Below, one piece after another: positions 10,979-22,952 of a stretch of DNA of 64,000 nt (positions are counted from its first letter, which is position 1; the number at the start of each line of letters is the position of its first letter). Both the position numbers and the translations under genes were made by a program. Under the pieces are notes generated by a model. It was not told where the DNA came from, searched no databases, and worked only from the letters and a program-made list of their open reading frames with translations. Origin of the DNA: Adenanthera pavonina (taxonomy: Eukaryota > Streptophyta > Magnoliopsida > Fabales > Fabaceae); NCBI GenBank assembly GCA_026686845.1, contig JAIVEN010000008.1, positions 32,864,501 to 32,928,500 of the forward strand, read 5' to 3'.

Positions 10979-12620
10979 TTACAGTTCATTGGGATTTACC
11001 ATACCCAATTCTGTCATGATTTTACAATGCCTATCTTTTGAAAGAGGCTTTGTCAGGATGTCAGCAACTTGATCTTCTGTAGGGATGTATTCTAATATGA
11101 TCTCTCCTTTCAAAACATGATCTCTTATGAAGTGGTGCCTAACTTTAAAATGCTTCATCCTTGAATGCATGACTGGATTCTTTGTGATGTTAATGGCACT
11201 TTGGTTGCCACACATTATAGGTATTTCTTTTATTTCAATCTCAAGATTTTCAAGCTGTTGTTTCATCTAGATGACTTGGGCACAATAGCTTCTAGCTGTA
11301 ACATATTCAGCTTCTACTGTTGATAAGGCCACACTGTTTCACTTCCTGCTAAACCATGAAACCAAGGATCCTCCAAGAAACTGACATATTCCACTTGTGC
11401 TTTTTCTATCAATTTTGGATCCTGCAAAGTCAGCATCAGTGTATCCTTTCAAATCTTCTCCATTGCCCTTAGGATACCAAAGACCTATCTGTGATGTTCC
11501 AATTAGATATCTGAAAATACATTTCACAGCAATTGCATGGGTTTCATTGGGGCATGATTGGAATCTTGCACACATGTAGACACTGAACATAATGTCAGGT
11601 CTGCTGGCAGTTAGGTCTAGCAGAGATCCAATCATTCTTCTATACTGGGTTATGTCAAACATTTTTCCCCCTTCATCCATATCCAGTTTGGTTGCAGTAG
11701 CCAAAGGTGTTCCCATTGGCTTGGCATTCTGTATCCCAAACTTTTTCAACAATTCCTTCAGATACTTGGATTGATTAAGAAAGATACCATCATCACACTG
11801 CTTGATTTGCAATCCAAGGAAAAAGTTGAGCTCACCCATCATGGACATTTCAAATTCTCCCTGCATTAGCTTAAAAAAATTCTTACAAAGAGATTCATTA
11901 GTAGCACTAAATATAATATCATCAACATAGATTTGAACAATAAGTAAATCTTTATTTTCTTTCTTAGTGAATAAAGTTGTATCTACTTTTCCTCTGTTGA
12001 ACCCTTTTTTAGTTAGAAAATTACTTAATCTTTCATACCATGCTCTAGGAGCTTACTTTAAACTGTAAAGGGCATTCTTTAGTTTATAGACATGGTTCGG
12101 TTTTGTAGAGTCCTCAAAGCCTGGAGGTTGGTCTACATAAATTTCTTTTATGATATATCCATTAAGAAAAGCACTCTTCACATCCATTTGATATAACATA
12201 ATATTTTTCATGCATGCATATGCTAACAGAATTCTAATTGCTTCTAATCTAGCCACTGGAGCAAAGGTTTCTTCAAAATCAATTCCTTCTTCTTGATTAT
12301 ATCATTTGGCAACCAGTCTAGCCTTATTTCTGATTATTAATCCAGATTCATCAAGCTTATTTGTAAAAACCCATTTAGTGCCAATGACAGGATGATCTTT
12401 GGGTCTGGGAACTAAATCCTAAACTTGATTTCTTTCAAACTGATTTAACTCATCTTGCATAGCTAAATTCCAGTATTCATCAGTTAATGCTTCCTCAATA
12501 CATTTAGGTTCAATTTGAGAAATGAAAGCACAATTTATCATTTGATCCCTTAACTGTTTTATGGTTTTAACTCTCTCTTGAACATCCCCAATCACTTGAT
12601 CAACAAGATGATTCCTTTAT
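10979..12620 (-). pseudogene. Copia reverse transcriptase / RNase H fragment
   Basis: The minus strand encodes the C-terminal half of a Ty1/copia polyprotein. From 12620 downward: EALTDEYWNLAMQDELNQF, KWVFTNKLDESG, KSAFLNGYIIKEIYVDQPPG, the catalytic QIYVDDIIF at about 11910-11935, GLQIKQ, GSLLDLTASRPDIMFSVYMC, and the RNase H end (HSRMKHFKVRHHF, ADILTKPLSK) finishing at 10979. Premature stops include TAA in YSLK-x-APRAW (normally CAA) and TAG in NQV-x-DLVP (normally TGG). Gag, protease and integrase are absent because the element is truncated at about 12620, where sequence unrelated to pol begins. Confidence 0.85.
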
Positions 12621-12701
12621 ATAAAAGTGCCATCCCATACATGCATATGATCTCATCATAAAGCATAAAATAAATGTGTTATAATATAGGCCATCTAACC
12701 T

Positions 12702-13254
12702 ATAAATAGAACTTCATTTGAAGATGTAGGAAATGAAATTACTTTTGTATATACTAAAACTCTGCCAAATCATCTACTTAAAGTGTCCTACTCTCACATA
12801 CTTCAATATTTGTATTTTAACTTTCATATACATTCTGATTAAGAGAGTTTATTTATTGTAAACAATCTTATCTTCATCTGGAAGAAAGATTTTCTTGTGA
12901 GGGGATATCACAAGGGATTGGGGAATCACTTAGTGAGAGTGCAAAGAGTGAAAGTGTGAGCTCTAGAAACAGAGCATCAACGCTGTACTGTGGCATTTGC
13001 AAGAAGCCCACTGAATTCTTGCAGAATAGTGGAAAATCGCAAGTGGTGACTTGGGGACTGGATGTAGGTCAAGTTGAAAGACCGAACTGGGATAAATATC
13101 TGAGTCTTCTCTTTCCTTCTACTACTTTTACTGTTTATTCATTTATGCTCTATTTTACCATCACCCTTTGCTTTCTTCACTTTCTTGACGTTTTGCAGAA
13201 AAATTTCTAATCTTCCCAATTCACCCCCCTTTTAGGAGGCCAGCTTATCTAACA
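12702..13254 (+). mobile_element. Promoter-distal end of a second SIRE-type LTR, opposite orientation
   Basis: This + strand sequence is the inverted counterpart of 5818-6370. It starts at a shared CTATAAATAGAACTTC (TATA box) and ends CAGCTTATCTAACA at 13254. Upstream of the TATA box (12621-12701) the two copies no longer match, so this belongs to a copy with a different U3 or is truncated there. No primer binding site follows; the next bases are TTATATATGC. It behaves as a solo or 3' LTR end facing the minus-strand copia fragment. Confidence 0.75.
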
Positions 13255-13960
13255 TTATATATGCATTTGATATATATAAAATTTGAAATATATATGTTTG
13301 ATATATTATATATTTGGTATATATTTCAAAATATATATATTGTTCAAATTAATTCAAATTAATTAGTTTTAAATTTAATTCTAAATGATAGATTTAAATT
13401 TAAACTAATGTCATAATCTAAATTTGTTTTAGATTGGATTATAAATTTGAATTTAAACTAATAACCTAAATTTGATTTATATGATAAATTAAATCTAAAT
13501 TTGATTCTGGATATATATTAGATAGTTAGTTTAAATTTAATCCTTTAGATAGATTTAAATTCAAACTAATCTATTTAATTAATATTTGATTTAGTTTAAA
13601 TTATTGATTTAAATTAAATAAATACCGAATCCTATCTATATATTGATATAGACTAGGATACAAAATCAATAGAATTTGAATTACCCTAAAGAGAGAGCGG
13701 TCGTACACTCAGAAAGAAAAACTGTATGGATGAACAGCGAAGGCGTATGGACTTGTACGGACATCACAAACCAGAGGTGCTAGCACACTGTTCGAGTTGG
13801 ACTAACCATTCGTGTGGATACCGGCAGAGGGAGCTGACTAATCGCATTAGTTCTTGGGGTCCAACAAAAACGAAAGAGAACATCAAGGGACACACCAGAG
13901 GTAAAGTCTCTTTCTACATCTCAATCTAGACAAGGTTGACGGACCCATGGGAGGGAATTT
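13255..13960 (+). other. AT-rich tract followed by an LTR-like segment, unclassified
   Basis: Positions 13255-13680 are extremely AT-rich, with repeated TTTAAATTTAAACTAAT and ATATATTTGATAT words. From 13690 the composition changes sharply (AGAGAGAGCGGTCGTAC, then a GC-richer stretch to about 13960). That look, a low-complexity U3 followed by a GC-richer leader, suggests the end of another LTR retrotransposon on the + strand, but I find no coding domain, primer site or second copy in the window. The frame at 13726-13929 has no recognisable motif. Confidence 0.35.
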
Positions 13961-14732
13961 CTTGATAGTTTTTCGCTACGTGTATGTTGAAATTCCCATC
14001 AGTTTTTACTTACATAGACTTTTATTTGCCTTTTGCTTTTACTCTCTCTTACTTCTTTCATGAAGTACACTTCTTAAGTGTATACCTATCTTTCTTTCTT
14101 GCTTTCTCTCTGGTTGAACTATTACCAGAAAATGGCATCTAGCTTCTACCTTTATCATTGTCCTTCATATCCCACATTACACTCCTCTAATTAGTGGCTT
14201 GGCATATGAGAAAAGTCTTTAGGTAAACTTTCGTACTAGATGCCAAATTAATGAGGGTCTAACATTTATAAAAATCATCTTAAATTTGTCTTATGTTATC
14301 ATCTCTCAGAGTACCATCATAATTTTAGGGCTCAGTAACCTTTCCTTTATCATCTCATCCTTTTTGTAGATCTACTGCGACCACACACTTGGTCTATTAT
14401 GATCATGAGATTTACTGTGATTTCTGAGCCCTAGTAGGATCTTCTACGATCTTTGGGATTGACTACAACCCAACTTTGCTATTAGGATCTACTACAATCC
14501 AACTTTGAAAGATTTCATAACCTAAGGAAAAATAAATTTATAATATGACCTCCCATCTAATCCAGCAACTAGCTCAAGTTATTCTCGAGACTTATCTCTT
14601 CTGCCACTAGAACATTCTTATGCCATACTTCTATAAGAAATAATATAGATCTCTTAATATGCTTTATATCCAAAGGGGAAACTATTACTTAAAGAGTAGA
14701 CATAGTTTTCCAGTTGAAAAGATTGCTGGAAT
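13961..14732 (-). mobile_element. 5' leader / start of gag of gypsy A (decayed)
   Basis: This lies between the presumed foreign segment and the primer binding site of element A. On the minus strand it starts with the leader CAGAGATTCCAGCAATC and an ATG-containing stretch where gag should begin, but no gag frame is readable. It contains a short degenerate minisatellite at 14367-14501. Confidence 0.5.
14367..14501. repeat. Degenerate 5-unit minisatellite
   Basis: Five units related to AGGATCTACTACAATCC occur at about 14367, 14407, 14437, 14456 and 14484. The last two are the most alike, each followed by CAACTTTG. Spacing is 19-40 bp. The array is only visible as repeated words, and its boundaries are approximate. 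Confidence 0.6.
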
Positions 14733-14736
14733 CTCT

Positions 14737-14748
14737 GCTCTGATACCA
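14737..14748 (-). other. tRNA-iMet primer binding site of gypsy A
   Basis: The minus strand reads TGGTATCAGAGC, the canonical 12-base complement of the 3' end of plant initiator methionine tRNA. It lies five bases inside the 5' LTR end (TGTAACA followed by TTTT). This is where minus-strand DNA synthesis would start, and it proves that element A is on the minus strand with its 5' LTR at higher coordinates. Confidence 0.92.
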
Positions 14749-14752
14749 AAAA

Positions 14753-16512
14753 TGTTACATCTTACATTTTAAGGCTTTTCCTATGAAAACTATTTGGTTT
14801 TAATGTAGTAAAATAGTCTTAGAAAACATGAACTAATTAAAACTTTTAAAACTGTTTCTTGTAGCTTTTCAGCTCACTATGCAGTGATTTTTCAAAAAAC
14901 ATAATTAAATGCAGACAAATCATTTCTTAGTGGTTTAAGTGTCTAAAAATCATGCACATCTTGAATGTTCAGGGAAAAATAAGTAATCAGGAAATGAAAG
15001 CAACAATTCATATAGTTTATTATGTACATATTACTGTTCATTTCCGCATCCCTGTTTCTATCTGAAAATTGACCCTTAATTTGAAAATTCATTTCTCTTA
15101 ATATACAAAGCCATTTGGTGCATACTTAGCATCATTGAAAAGCGTTACTTGTCTACTTTCTAACCATATTTTTTTTTCATACATTTATTCTACTCCTACT
15201 AGTCAGGGAATCAATATATGTCATCATAGGTTAGAAATAATGTTACTGGAGCAGTTTTAGTAAAATAGGAATAACTACCATTATATAGCTCCAAATACAG
15301 TCAAACCAGTGTCATTTTGTTCCAAAGACATAGATCTATCTATAAATATAGACCAATGAATTTTTGGAGATATGTACAAATTTATACAATAACTAGAAGC
15401 AGATAATACATAGCTTTTAGTAAGGTTCCATCATCATTATTCCTCATGCTCCACATTCTTCCCTTTGGCATGACTTGGCCTTAACATTAGTTAACTATAG
15501 GATGAGATTGGGGAAATCTCAGCACTCAACTTGCCCATGCCATCATGTCATCACAAAACATTTGAAAATATAACATACTTTCATTAAATTATCATAAATT
15601 TCATGTTGTCTAACGAAATTTTGGCAGCATAACGGCTTAATAAATGGGCATCCCAGGGCTTAGCCCTTAACATAAAACAGCCACTAATCATAGGAAAGCA
15701 TTCATAACAGCAACATGACATCATTTACAAATCATTATAACATAAAAAACATTTATAAGCAATAACATTAAGTAAGAGTAAGAGACTACCTTGGAGTTTT
15801 ACTAACTTTTCTTTGAACCTTGCTTTCACTTAGCTTTACATTACTTCCTTAACTTGATTGAAGCCTAGAGCATCATTAAACCTTACCTAATAATTTAATA
15901 TCATCATATAACTTTAACTCAACCAAGAACCATAAACTCTTCCCTCAAAATCATATCTTGATCCAAATAGAGGAGCAAGAGGGAGGAAGAAAATAGTTTA
16001 AACTATAACTAATCTTAAACTAAATAAATAAAGAAGAAATCTTAAAAGAGATTTGAAGAAAGAGCTTACCTTGGAAGACCCATACTTGCCTTCTCTTTCT
16101 TTTTCCTTCCTTCTTTCTTCTTTTTCTTCTTCTTTCTTCTTTCTCTTCCCTTTTCTTCTTTCTCATTTTCTCTCTCACGGCTCACTCCCTCATTCTTTTT
16201 CTTCTTTCACGCTCCCTCTTCTCTCACTTGCGTGTGTGTGTGTGAGAAAAGGTGAAGGGGAGGGGGGTTTTATAGGGAGGCCTGAGGATTGTGGACCGTC
16301 AGATCGAGATTTAATCCAAGGGCTCACAATCATTATCACATTTAATATACCAATTACCCATTATACCCCTAGATTTTTTTGGGCATGTGGGAGAGTAGGG
16401 AAGGGCAAAAATGTCCAACTTTTCCATCCTTACTTTATGTCAAATCAAGAAAAGTAGATAGTGTACTTTTTACTTTTGCAGATAAATTTGGCTCTGGTTT
16501 GAGTACTTTTTG
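14753..16512 (-). mobile_element. Partial 5' LTR of gypsy A
   Basis: This is a direct repeat of 202-1960. It keeps the 3' part of the LTR (in element orientation), including the TATA-like box at 16268-16274, the purine-rich leader and GGTAAG at 16065-16070. The first ~430 bases of the LTR (as at 1961-2393) are missing, because at 16512 the sequence switches abruptly to a D-family LTR. Divergence from the other copy is uneven: about one base in ten differs near 14753-15000, but a block of roughly 225 bp around the TATA box is identical. The 134-codon open frame at 16053-16457 is an LTR shadow. Confidence 0.85.
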
Positions 16513-18257
16513 AACCAGATTTATTTAATTAACCATGGTTAAAGGTGTAATTAACCACTTAAACCCTTCTCTTTCTTCTTCATTTCACACGTGAACCAGC
16601 AGCCAAAACAGAGGAAGAAAATGCAAGAAAAGGAAGGAAGAAGGAGGGAGAAAAGGAAGAAAAATCAAGGGAAAATTGAAGCACAAGTTGGTAAGATTCT
16701 ATACTTCCACCTTAAGCTTGCTATTTATGGCTTTCAAAGCATGTTTTATGGATTAGTTTGGCTTTCTCTTTACCTTAGGGTTTCAGCTAAATACGGGTTT
16801 TAACAAGGGAATGAGTTTTTGAACCAATAAAGTAACTACTAGAAGCATGAATCCATAGATGGTTTGAAGTGATTTGAAGGAAATCTTTTCCAATCACTTT
16901 GAGACAATTTTGGTCAGAATAGGGGAAGTATTTAGAGTTGGAATTTCATGATTTTGACCTAAAAAATGGATTCCCCATGGTCCAAAACCTTAAGAACAAG
17001 CGTGTTGTACAAAGAAAGGTCAAAGGAGAGTTAAGTGAAAAAATTGGGTTTTAGTGAGTAATGTGTTATGTAACTCATGAATCCAATGCCTAAATTGGTT
17101 CAATGATGATGTGGATAGGTTCAAGAAGGTTTTGGAAAGTTTAAAAGTGGTGGACTAAGTTTGGAAAGCAAGGGAGCATCATAAGGTAGTTAAATCCCCA
17201 TACTTGCAATATGTTATCATACATGTTTTCAATGAGTTTCTTGCTTTGCTGTGTTTAAAATGGTGTTTTGTGATGAATTATGTGTATTGGCTGAGTTGAT
17301 TGAGGGGTATTGTGACCCCGGGATATCTAATTTCCAAACAAAACTCTGTTAAAATTTTTTATGAAATTATGTGATACAAATATGATAATGTGTTTCAAAT
17401 GTGTTATCTTGATGCTATATGCTTAATGTGATAATATGATGCCATGTTTGGGTGTTAATTACTGAGATTCTTTGAATCTCACCCTCCCATATATTAACCA
17501 TGAATAGGTAATAACAATGGTAAGACCACGAAGGAAGAGAAAGGAAAGGAGAAAGAATTTGGCCATTAATTTGATATTGATCTCAATGGCCATGAGTTTA
17601 GAACTTTTATGTAAATTTGTAAGGATAATGTTAGAAATGTTTCTTCAAGTTTTCATGTTCCTTTAAGTCTAAATGAAGGTATGGCATGATGGGAAGAGGA
17701 ATTATGGTTATGTAAATATTGATTACTTTTGTTTTGCTAAGCATTAGGATATGAATGGTTTTTATGACCTCTATGGAGGAAACTCACAACTGTTGAGACA
17801 GTTGTAATATGAAATATGAATGATATATATGGTTTAAAAGCAGGTAGGAAGAGCTTTCCAATGGTCTAAAGAACACTCATATTCAATGTGTGTACAATAT
17901 TTGGTGGATTTTTATATTTAATTTCGATTAGAATAATTATTTTACAATTTTCGTATAAATTGTGAGATTTCACAGAGTTTGATATACAGATCAGTATAGT
18001 CATTGCTCTGACTTAACATGTAGATAAATTTATAAGCTATTTCTAGAGACTTGAATCACATGCAAATGATTTTTATTGATTTAGTTATGATTTTTCAAAA
18101 TTTAATCGAAATAAATAAATTTGATTAAATGAATAGTAACCAAAGTTTGAAAAAAATTATTATGGCATTTATTGTGATTCAAGATCCTATTACGATACAA
18201 ATAGACTTTAAAATGATTAAATACATGGGAAATAGGCCCAATATAAGAGGTGTTACA
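16513..18257 (+). mobile_element. D-family gypsy LTR, 5'-truncated
   Basis: This is about 1.74 kb of LTR ending GGTGTTACA at 18257. It is the near-identical inverse of 19490-21190, but lacks the first ~790 bases that the inverse copy has (21190-21983). It contains a purine-rich leader (16600-16685) followed by GGTAAG at 16690-16695. The truncation point coincides with the end of the element A LTR. The bases after 18257 (TTTAT) would be the right target duplication; the left one is lost. The frame at 16591-16803 is not a gene. Confidence 0.8.
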
Positions 18258-19489
18258 TTTATAACTTGAGTGTTGATTTTTCTATGGATAAGTGGCATAT
18301 TACCCAAACCCTAACCCGTAAATGTTGATATCTTTTGGAATCCAAATATGTGGTGATATGATTGTAGTTCTATGAGTTATTCTAGATGTTTTGATGTGTG
18401 GGTATACCTTGGATTGCTTTGTTACAATCGATTGGTGCTTGGGGTTAATGATTACGTATGATAAAGATTGGTAATTTGAGATGAGAGTGAGAATTTGATT
18501 ATGTATAGGTTGTAATACTATTCAATTGGGATCTTTTGACTTTGAGTTGTATTTGGAAAGTGTTAAATAGGTAGTGGTTGCTTCTTTTGGCCTACTGAGA
18601 TGTCGAGTAGGTTGGACGATTGATGCAATCAGGGTTTATCTTTCTGTGTTTATGATATATGTTCAATCATTTTCATATCATGATATGCACGCTATATATA
18701 TATGTTTTACCTTTTCATATCATGATATGCATTATAGCTTGGTTATGGTTGATCATATTCATATCATGATATGTGCAGCTACGCAGTTAGTAAGTTATCT
18801 ATCCCTATCCGTTGTATGATGAAAATGACAATATAATGTTAGTAATTATGTTATATGTAACCCCGTGATGATTATTGATATGAAATGATGATTGTGCACC
18901 CCATGATATGTTGCATACATTCATATGGCATGCTAGAACATTAGAAAGTGATATATGTCGACATGTTAGCATGCATTGAACATTGTCACATTGTCTGCCT
19001 TATTGGGACATCCAGTTTGGGTGACGATGCTTTATATACCACGTGACATGCCAATCCACTAAATAGCACATGAGGCCTTGAGATCTGGAGATACGGCTTA
19101 CATATATTCCAGTCACTAAATAGTTGTATTATGGTCGGGAGACTTAGATGGCTGTGAATTTGGGTGCACCTGCTTTAAATAGCCACTAACTCGGGTGGTT
19201 CAAGGAAAGGAGAGCCATGGTCCAACTTTTGGTACAATGACTTTTGTTTGGGTCATGACCATTGGAAGGAAAGTTGGGTGATGATGGCCATCACGGGTTG
19301 TTGGAAGGGGCCACTGGTTAAGGTTACCTTGTCATAATAACTAACTCATGGTTCTAGCCGTGTATTGATGGAATTGGAGTCTACATATCATGTATACTGT
19401 ATTGGTGATGAATTATATTTGTGATTAACATGAAAATATGATTATGTGTATGTATATGTTTACTCTTGGATACTTGGACATATGTCTCA
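18258..19489 (+). mobile_element. C-family gypsy LTR, middle part, interrupted at 19490
   Basis: This matches 31080-32340 of the complete C LTR copy along its length (for example ACCCAAACCCTAACC near 18305, and the TGGTTC...GGAGAGCCATGGTCC segment near 19200). The beginning of the LTR is missing on the left. On the right it stops at TATGTCTCA, where solo LTR 19490-21983 is inserted, and continues at 21984. Three copies of a 14-bp palindrome lie at 18674-18773. Confidence 0.75.
18674..18773. repeat. Triplicated 14-bp palindrome in C-family LTR
   Basis: The perfect palindrome CATATCATGATATG occurs at 18674, 18716 and 18760 (spacings 42 and 44 bp). The LTR copy at 30598-33288 keeps versions at about 31504, 31546 and 31590, the last intact. 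Conservation of position between copies argues that it belonged to the ancestral LTR. Confidence 0.85.
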
Positions 19490-21983
19490 TCTAACACCTC
19501 TTTTAGGGCCAATTTCCCATGTATTTAATCTTTCTAAAGTCTATTTGTATCGTCTTAGGATCTTGAATCACAATAAATGTCATAATAAAATTTTTCCAAC
19601 TTTGGTTACTATTCATTTAATAGAATTTATTTATTCCAACCAAACTTTGGAAAATCATAACGAAATCAATAAAAATCATTTGCATGTGATTCAAGTCTTT
19701 AGGAATAGCTTATAACTTTGTCTACATGGGAAAAATATAAGTTAGAGCAATGACTATATTTATCTGTATAGCAAACTTTGTGAAATTTCACAATTTATAC
19801 GAAAATTGGAAAATAATTATTTTAATTGGAATTAAGTATAAAAATCCACCAAATATTGCACACACGTTGAATATGTGTGTTCTTTAGGCCATTGGAAAGC
19901 TCTTCCTATCTACTTTTAAACCATATATATCATTCATACTTCACATTACAACTGTCTCAACAGTAGTGAGTTTCCTCCATAGAGGTCAAAATAACCATTC
20001 ATATCTTAATGCTTAGCAAAACAAAAGTGATGACATTTACATGACCGTAATTGCCCTTCATCTCATGCCATACACTCATTAAAACTTATAGAAACATGAA
20101 AACTTGAAGAAACATTTCCAACATTATCTTTACAAATTTACATAAAAGTTCTAAGTTCGTGGCCCATGCAAGTTTCACTAGCTCAAATATTAAGCTCTTT
20201 CTCCTTCCTTTCTCTTCATAGGTGGTCTTGCTACTGTCACTACCTATTCATGGTTAATACATAGGAGGGTGAGATTCAAAGAATCTCAGTAGTTAACACC
20301 CAAATATGGCATCATATTATCACATTAAGCATATAGCATCAAGATAACACGTTTGAAACACATTATCATATTTGTATCACATAACTTTATAAAAATTTTG
20401 GCAGAGTTTTGTTTGGAACTTGGAAATCTTGGGGTCACAATGCCCCTCAATTAACTCAGCCAACACACATAATTCATCACAAAACATCATTTTAAACACA
20501 TCGCAAGGCAAGAAGCTCATTGAAAACATGTATGATAACATATTGCAAGTATGGGGATTTAACTACCTTATGATGATCTCTTACTTTCCAAACTTGGTCC
20601 ACCACTTTTAAAGCTTTCTACAACCTTCTTGAACCTATCCCCATCATCATTGAACCAATTTAGGCATTGGATTCATGAGTTACATAACACATTACTCACT
20701 AAAACCCAATTTTTTCACTTAACTCTCCTTTGACCATTCTTTGTACAACACACTTATTCTTAAGGTTTTGGACTATGGGGAATCCATTTTTGAGGTCAAA
20801 ATCATGAAATTCCAATTCTAAATACTCCCCCTGTTCTGACCGAAATTGTCTCAAAGTGATTGGAAAAGATTTCCTTCAAATCACTTCAAACCATCCATGG
20901 ATTCATGCTTCTAGTGGTTAATCTAAGCTTTTCCCAAAGTTTATTTGTTCAAAAACTAATCCATAAAACATGCTTCGAAAGCCATAGATAGTAAGCTTAA
21001 GTTGGTAGTATAGAATCTTACCAACTTGTGCTTTAATTTTCCTTTGATTCTTCTTCCTTTTTTCCCCTCCTTTTCCCCTTCCTTTTCTTATGTTTTCTTA
21101 TCTATTTTGGCTGATGGTTCACACATGAAATGAAGAAGAAAGAGAAGGGTTTAAGTGGCTAATGACACTCTTAACCATAGTTTATTAAATAAATCAACTA
21201 AAGTTACTTTTTTGTCTCCTTACTTAACAAGTTTTCCCCACTTTTTGAGATGATTGGTTGGCTTCATGTGCTGCAGCAATTCACGCAGGGGAGAGAAGGA
21301 AATGTGTCCAAAAATTACCCAAATTTTCCTGATCCAGATATATCTTGAACCAGGTAATTTTTAACTGTACTGATAAAACTGTTTTTGTAGTAATTTGGCA
21401 TTTTTGGGCTACAAGACTATTCTAATTTTATTTTTATATTTTCCTAATTATCATATCTCAAATGATATCTGTGCATGGCCTATATCATGTCCCAGTTACC
21501 TTTTAACCATCAGTAGGACCCATAGTTTACTTTATTGGTTTACTATTACTTTTAGACACTTAGCATTAATTATTTTTTATTCTTGAATATTAACCCTCAG
21601 TGCCATATACCGTTAGACTTTTCTCATCGAGGGCTTCATTTTGACAGTAATTTTGCATATTTACAAAATTGCGCTTAACCCGAGGTTAAATTATATTTTT
21701 TGAAACTTTCGGGTCATTAGGTGTAATTTTTTCTAAGACTTTTCTATTCCTCTCCCACATAAATTTTTATATATTTTGGGACGTGGATGTCATTTTTATA
21801 TTTCTTTAGGGGTAAAAAAATAATTTTCATATTTTTTCACTCAACTGGGAAAAATGACATTTTTGCCCTATTTCACGCAAAACTGTGTCTGTCTATTTTT
21901 GTGAATTCCTTATAAATTTCATACTATCATTCTCTTCTTACTCTTTCATTACTTAGTATTCAGTGAAATTTTGGGATATTACA
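19490..21983 (-). mobile_element. D-family solo LTR with 5-bp target duplication
   Basis: On the minus strand it begins TGTAATATCCCAAAATT at 21983 and ends at 19490, where TGTTAGA replaces the family end TGTTACA (one substitution). Both sides carry TCTCA (19485-19489 and 21984-21988). No internal region lies inside 2494 bp, so it is a solo LTR. Removing it joins two halves of a C-family LTR: compare ATCTCATCCCATGACTAAC near 32330. It has the same leader and splice-donor-like GGTAAG (minus, 21017-21022) as its relatives. Its promoter-distal 1.7 kb is the inverse of 16513-18257. Confidence 0.92.
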
Positions 21984-22947
21984 TCTCATACCCTCTTTAA
22001 CTAATATTTCAGGTGAAGACTCTAGTACTAGCACGAAGAAGACCAAGATGTCGTAGGTCTCTCCACATTCAGGAATTTCAAGTATAATTGGTAGTTTGTA
22101 ATTCAGTTTATGTAATATTATGACAAGTAGGATGTAGTGGTTCTGCGCCATAAGTGTCTTGGGAGTTTTATCTTTACGCTATGTGATGATATAATGGTTC
22201 AGATGATAATGTTTGAATGATATAGATGATTATGTGATGAAATTGATGATCAGGTATGATATGTGCTAGCCATGGGTTATATATGTGTGATGATTAGGGC
22301 ATGTGTCCATCAGCTGGAGTAGCTACACGCATGAGCCGAAATGTGGTTTTAAGGCTTGTATGTGTGTTTCAGGCATGTAGCCCATTATGTAGAATTGGGG
22401 TTCAAGGGGGTCAAACTTAGAGAAGTGACTCCTTTAGGGTAAAATCTCCTTGGACAAGTTGATTGTGACGATAAAGACCTATGTGAATGGCCTGAGATGC
22501 CAAATTGCCTTTGGTAGACATGGAGGTGGTTAGTAGTTAGTTTTGGTCAAAAGTCACCAAATCAGTCACGAGTGTCCAAAAGCTCCATAGGAAAATGGAT
22601 TAAGGTGAAACCGTGTCTACGGATAGATTGGAGCAAGGGTGACTAGTAAGAGTTGGAATAGAATTAGGTCAATTAAATGTTGAAGTACAAAGTTGTTCAC
22701 ATCAGAAGTTTGACAAAAAAAAATTAGCAATTTTTCTGATAGAGTTACTATTTTGGGCACCGTGGCACTAGAAACTTGTTCGAGCGCCACACCATTCTAC
22801 TTCTTGGAGGCCACAATGGCATTGTGGAGGCTGTGGCTCCAGTATTGATCCATCCTGTTTTGTTTCATTTTGCCTGTTTTTGAGGTTTTAGGTGATGTTC
22901 GGGGATTTGTTTCAGTAGGGTGTTATACTAAGCCATACCTACGAAGA
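21984..22947 (+). mobile_element. C-family gypsy LTR, final part
   Basis: This continues the LTR interrupted at 19489, with TTTCAGGTGAAGACTCTAG (compare 32345 onward) and the run to the terminal region with GTGGCAC / GCGCCAC boxes near 22760-22790. The LTR end appears as AGGGTGTTATA near 22920-22930 (family end GTGTGACA or GTTGTTACA). The open frame at 21960-22151 on the other strand is a shadow. Confidence 0.7.
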
Positions 22948-22952
22948 AGCAA

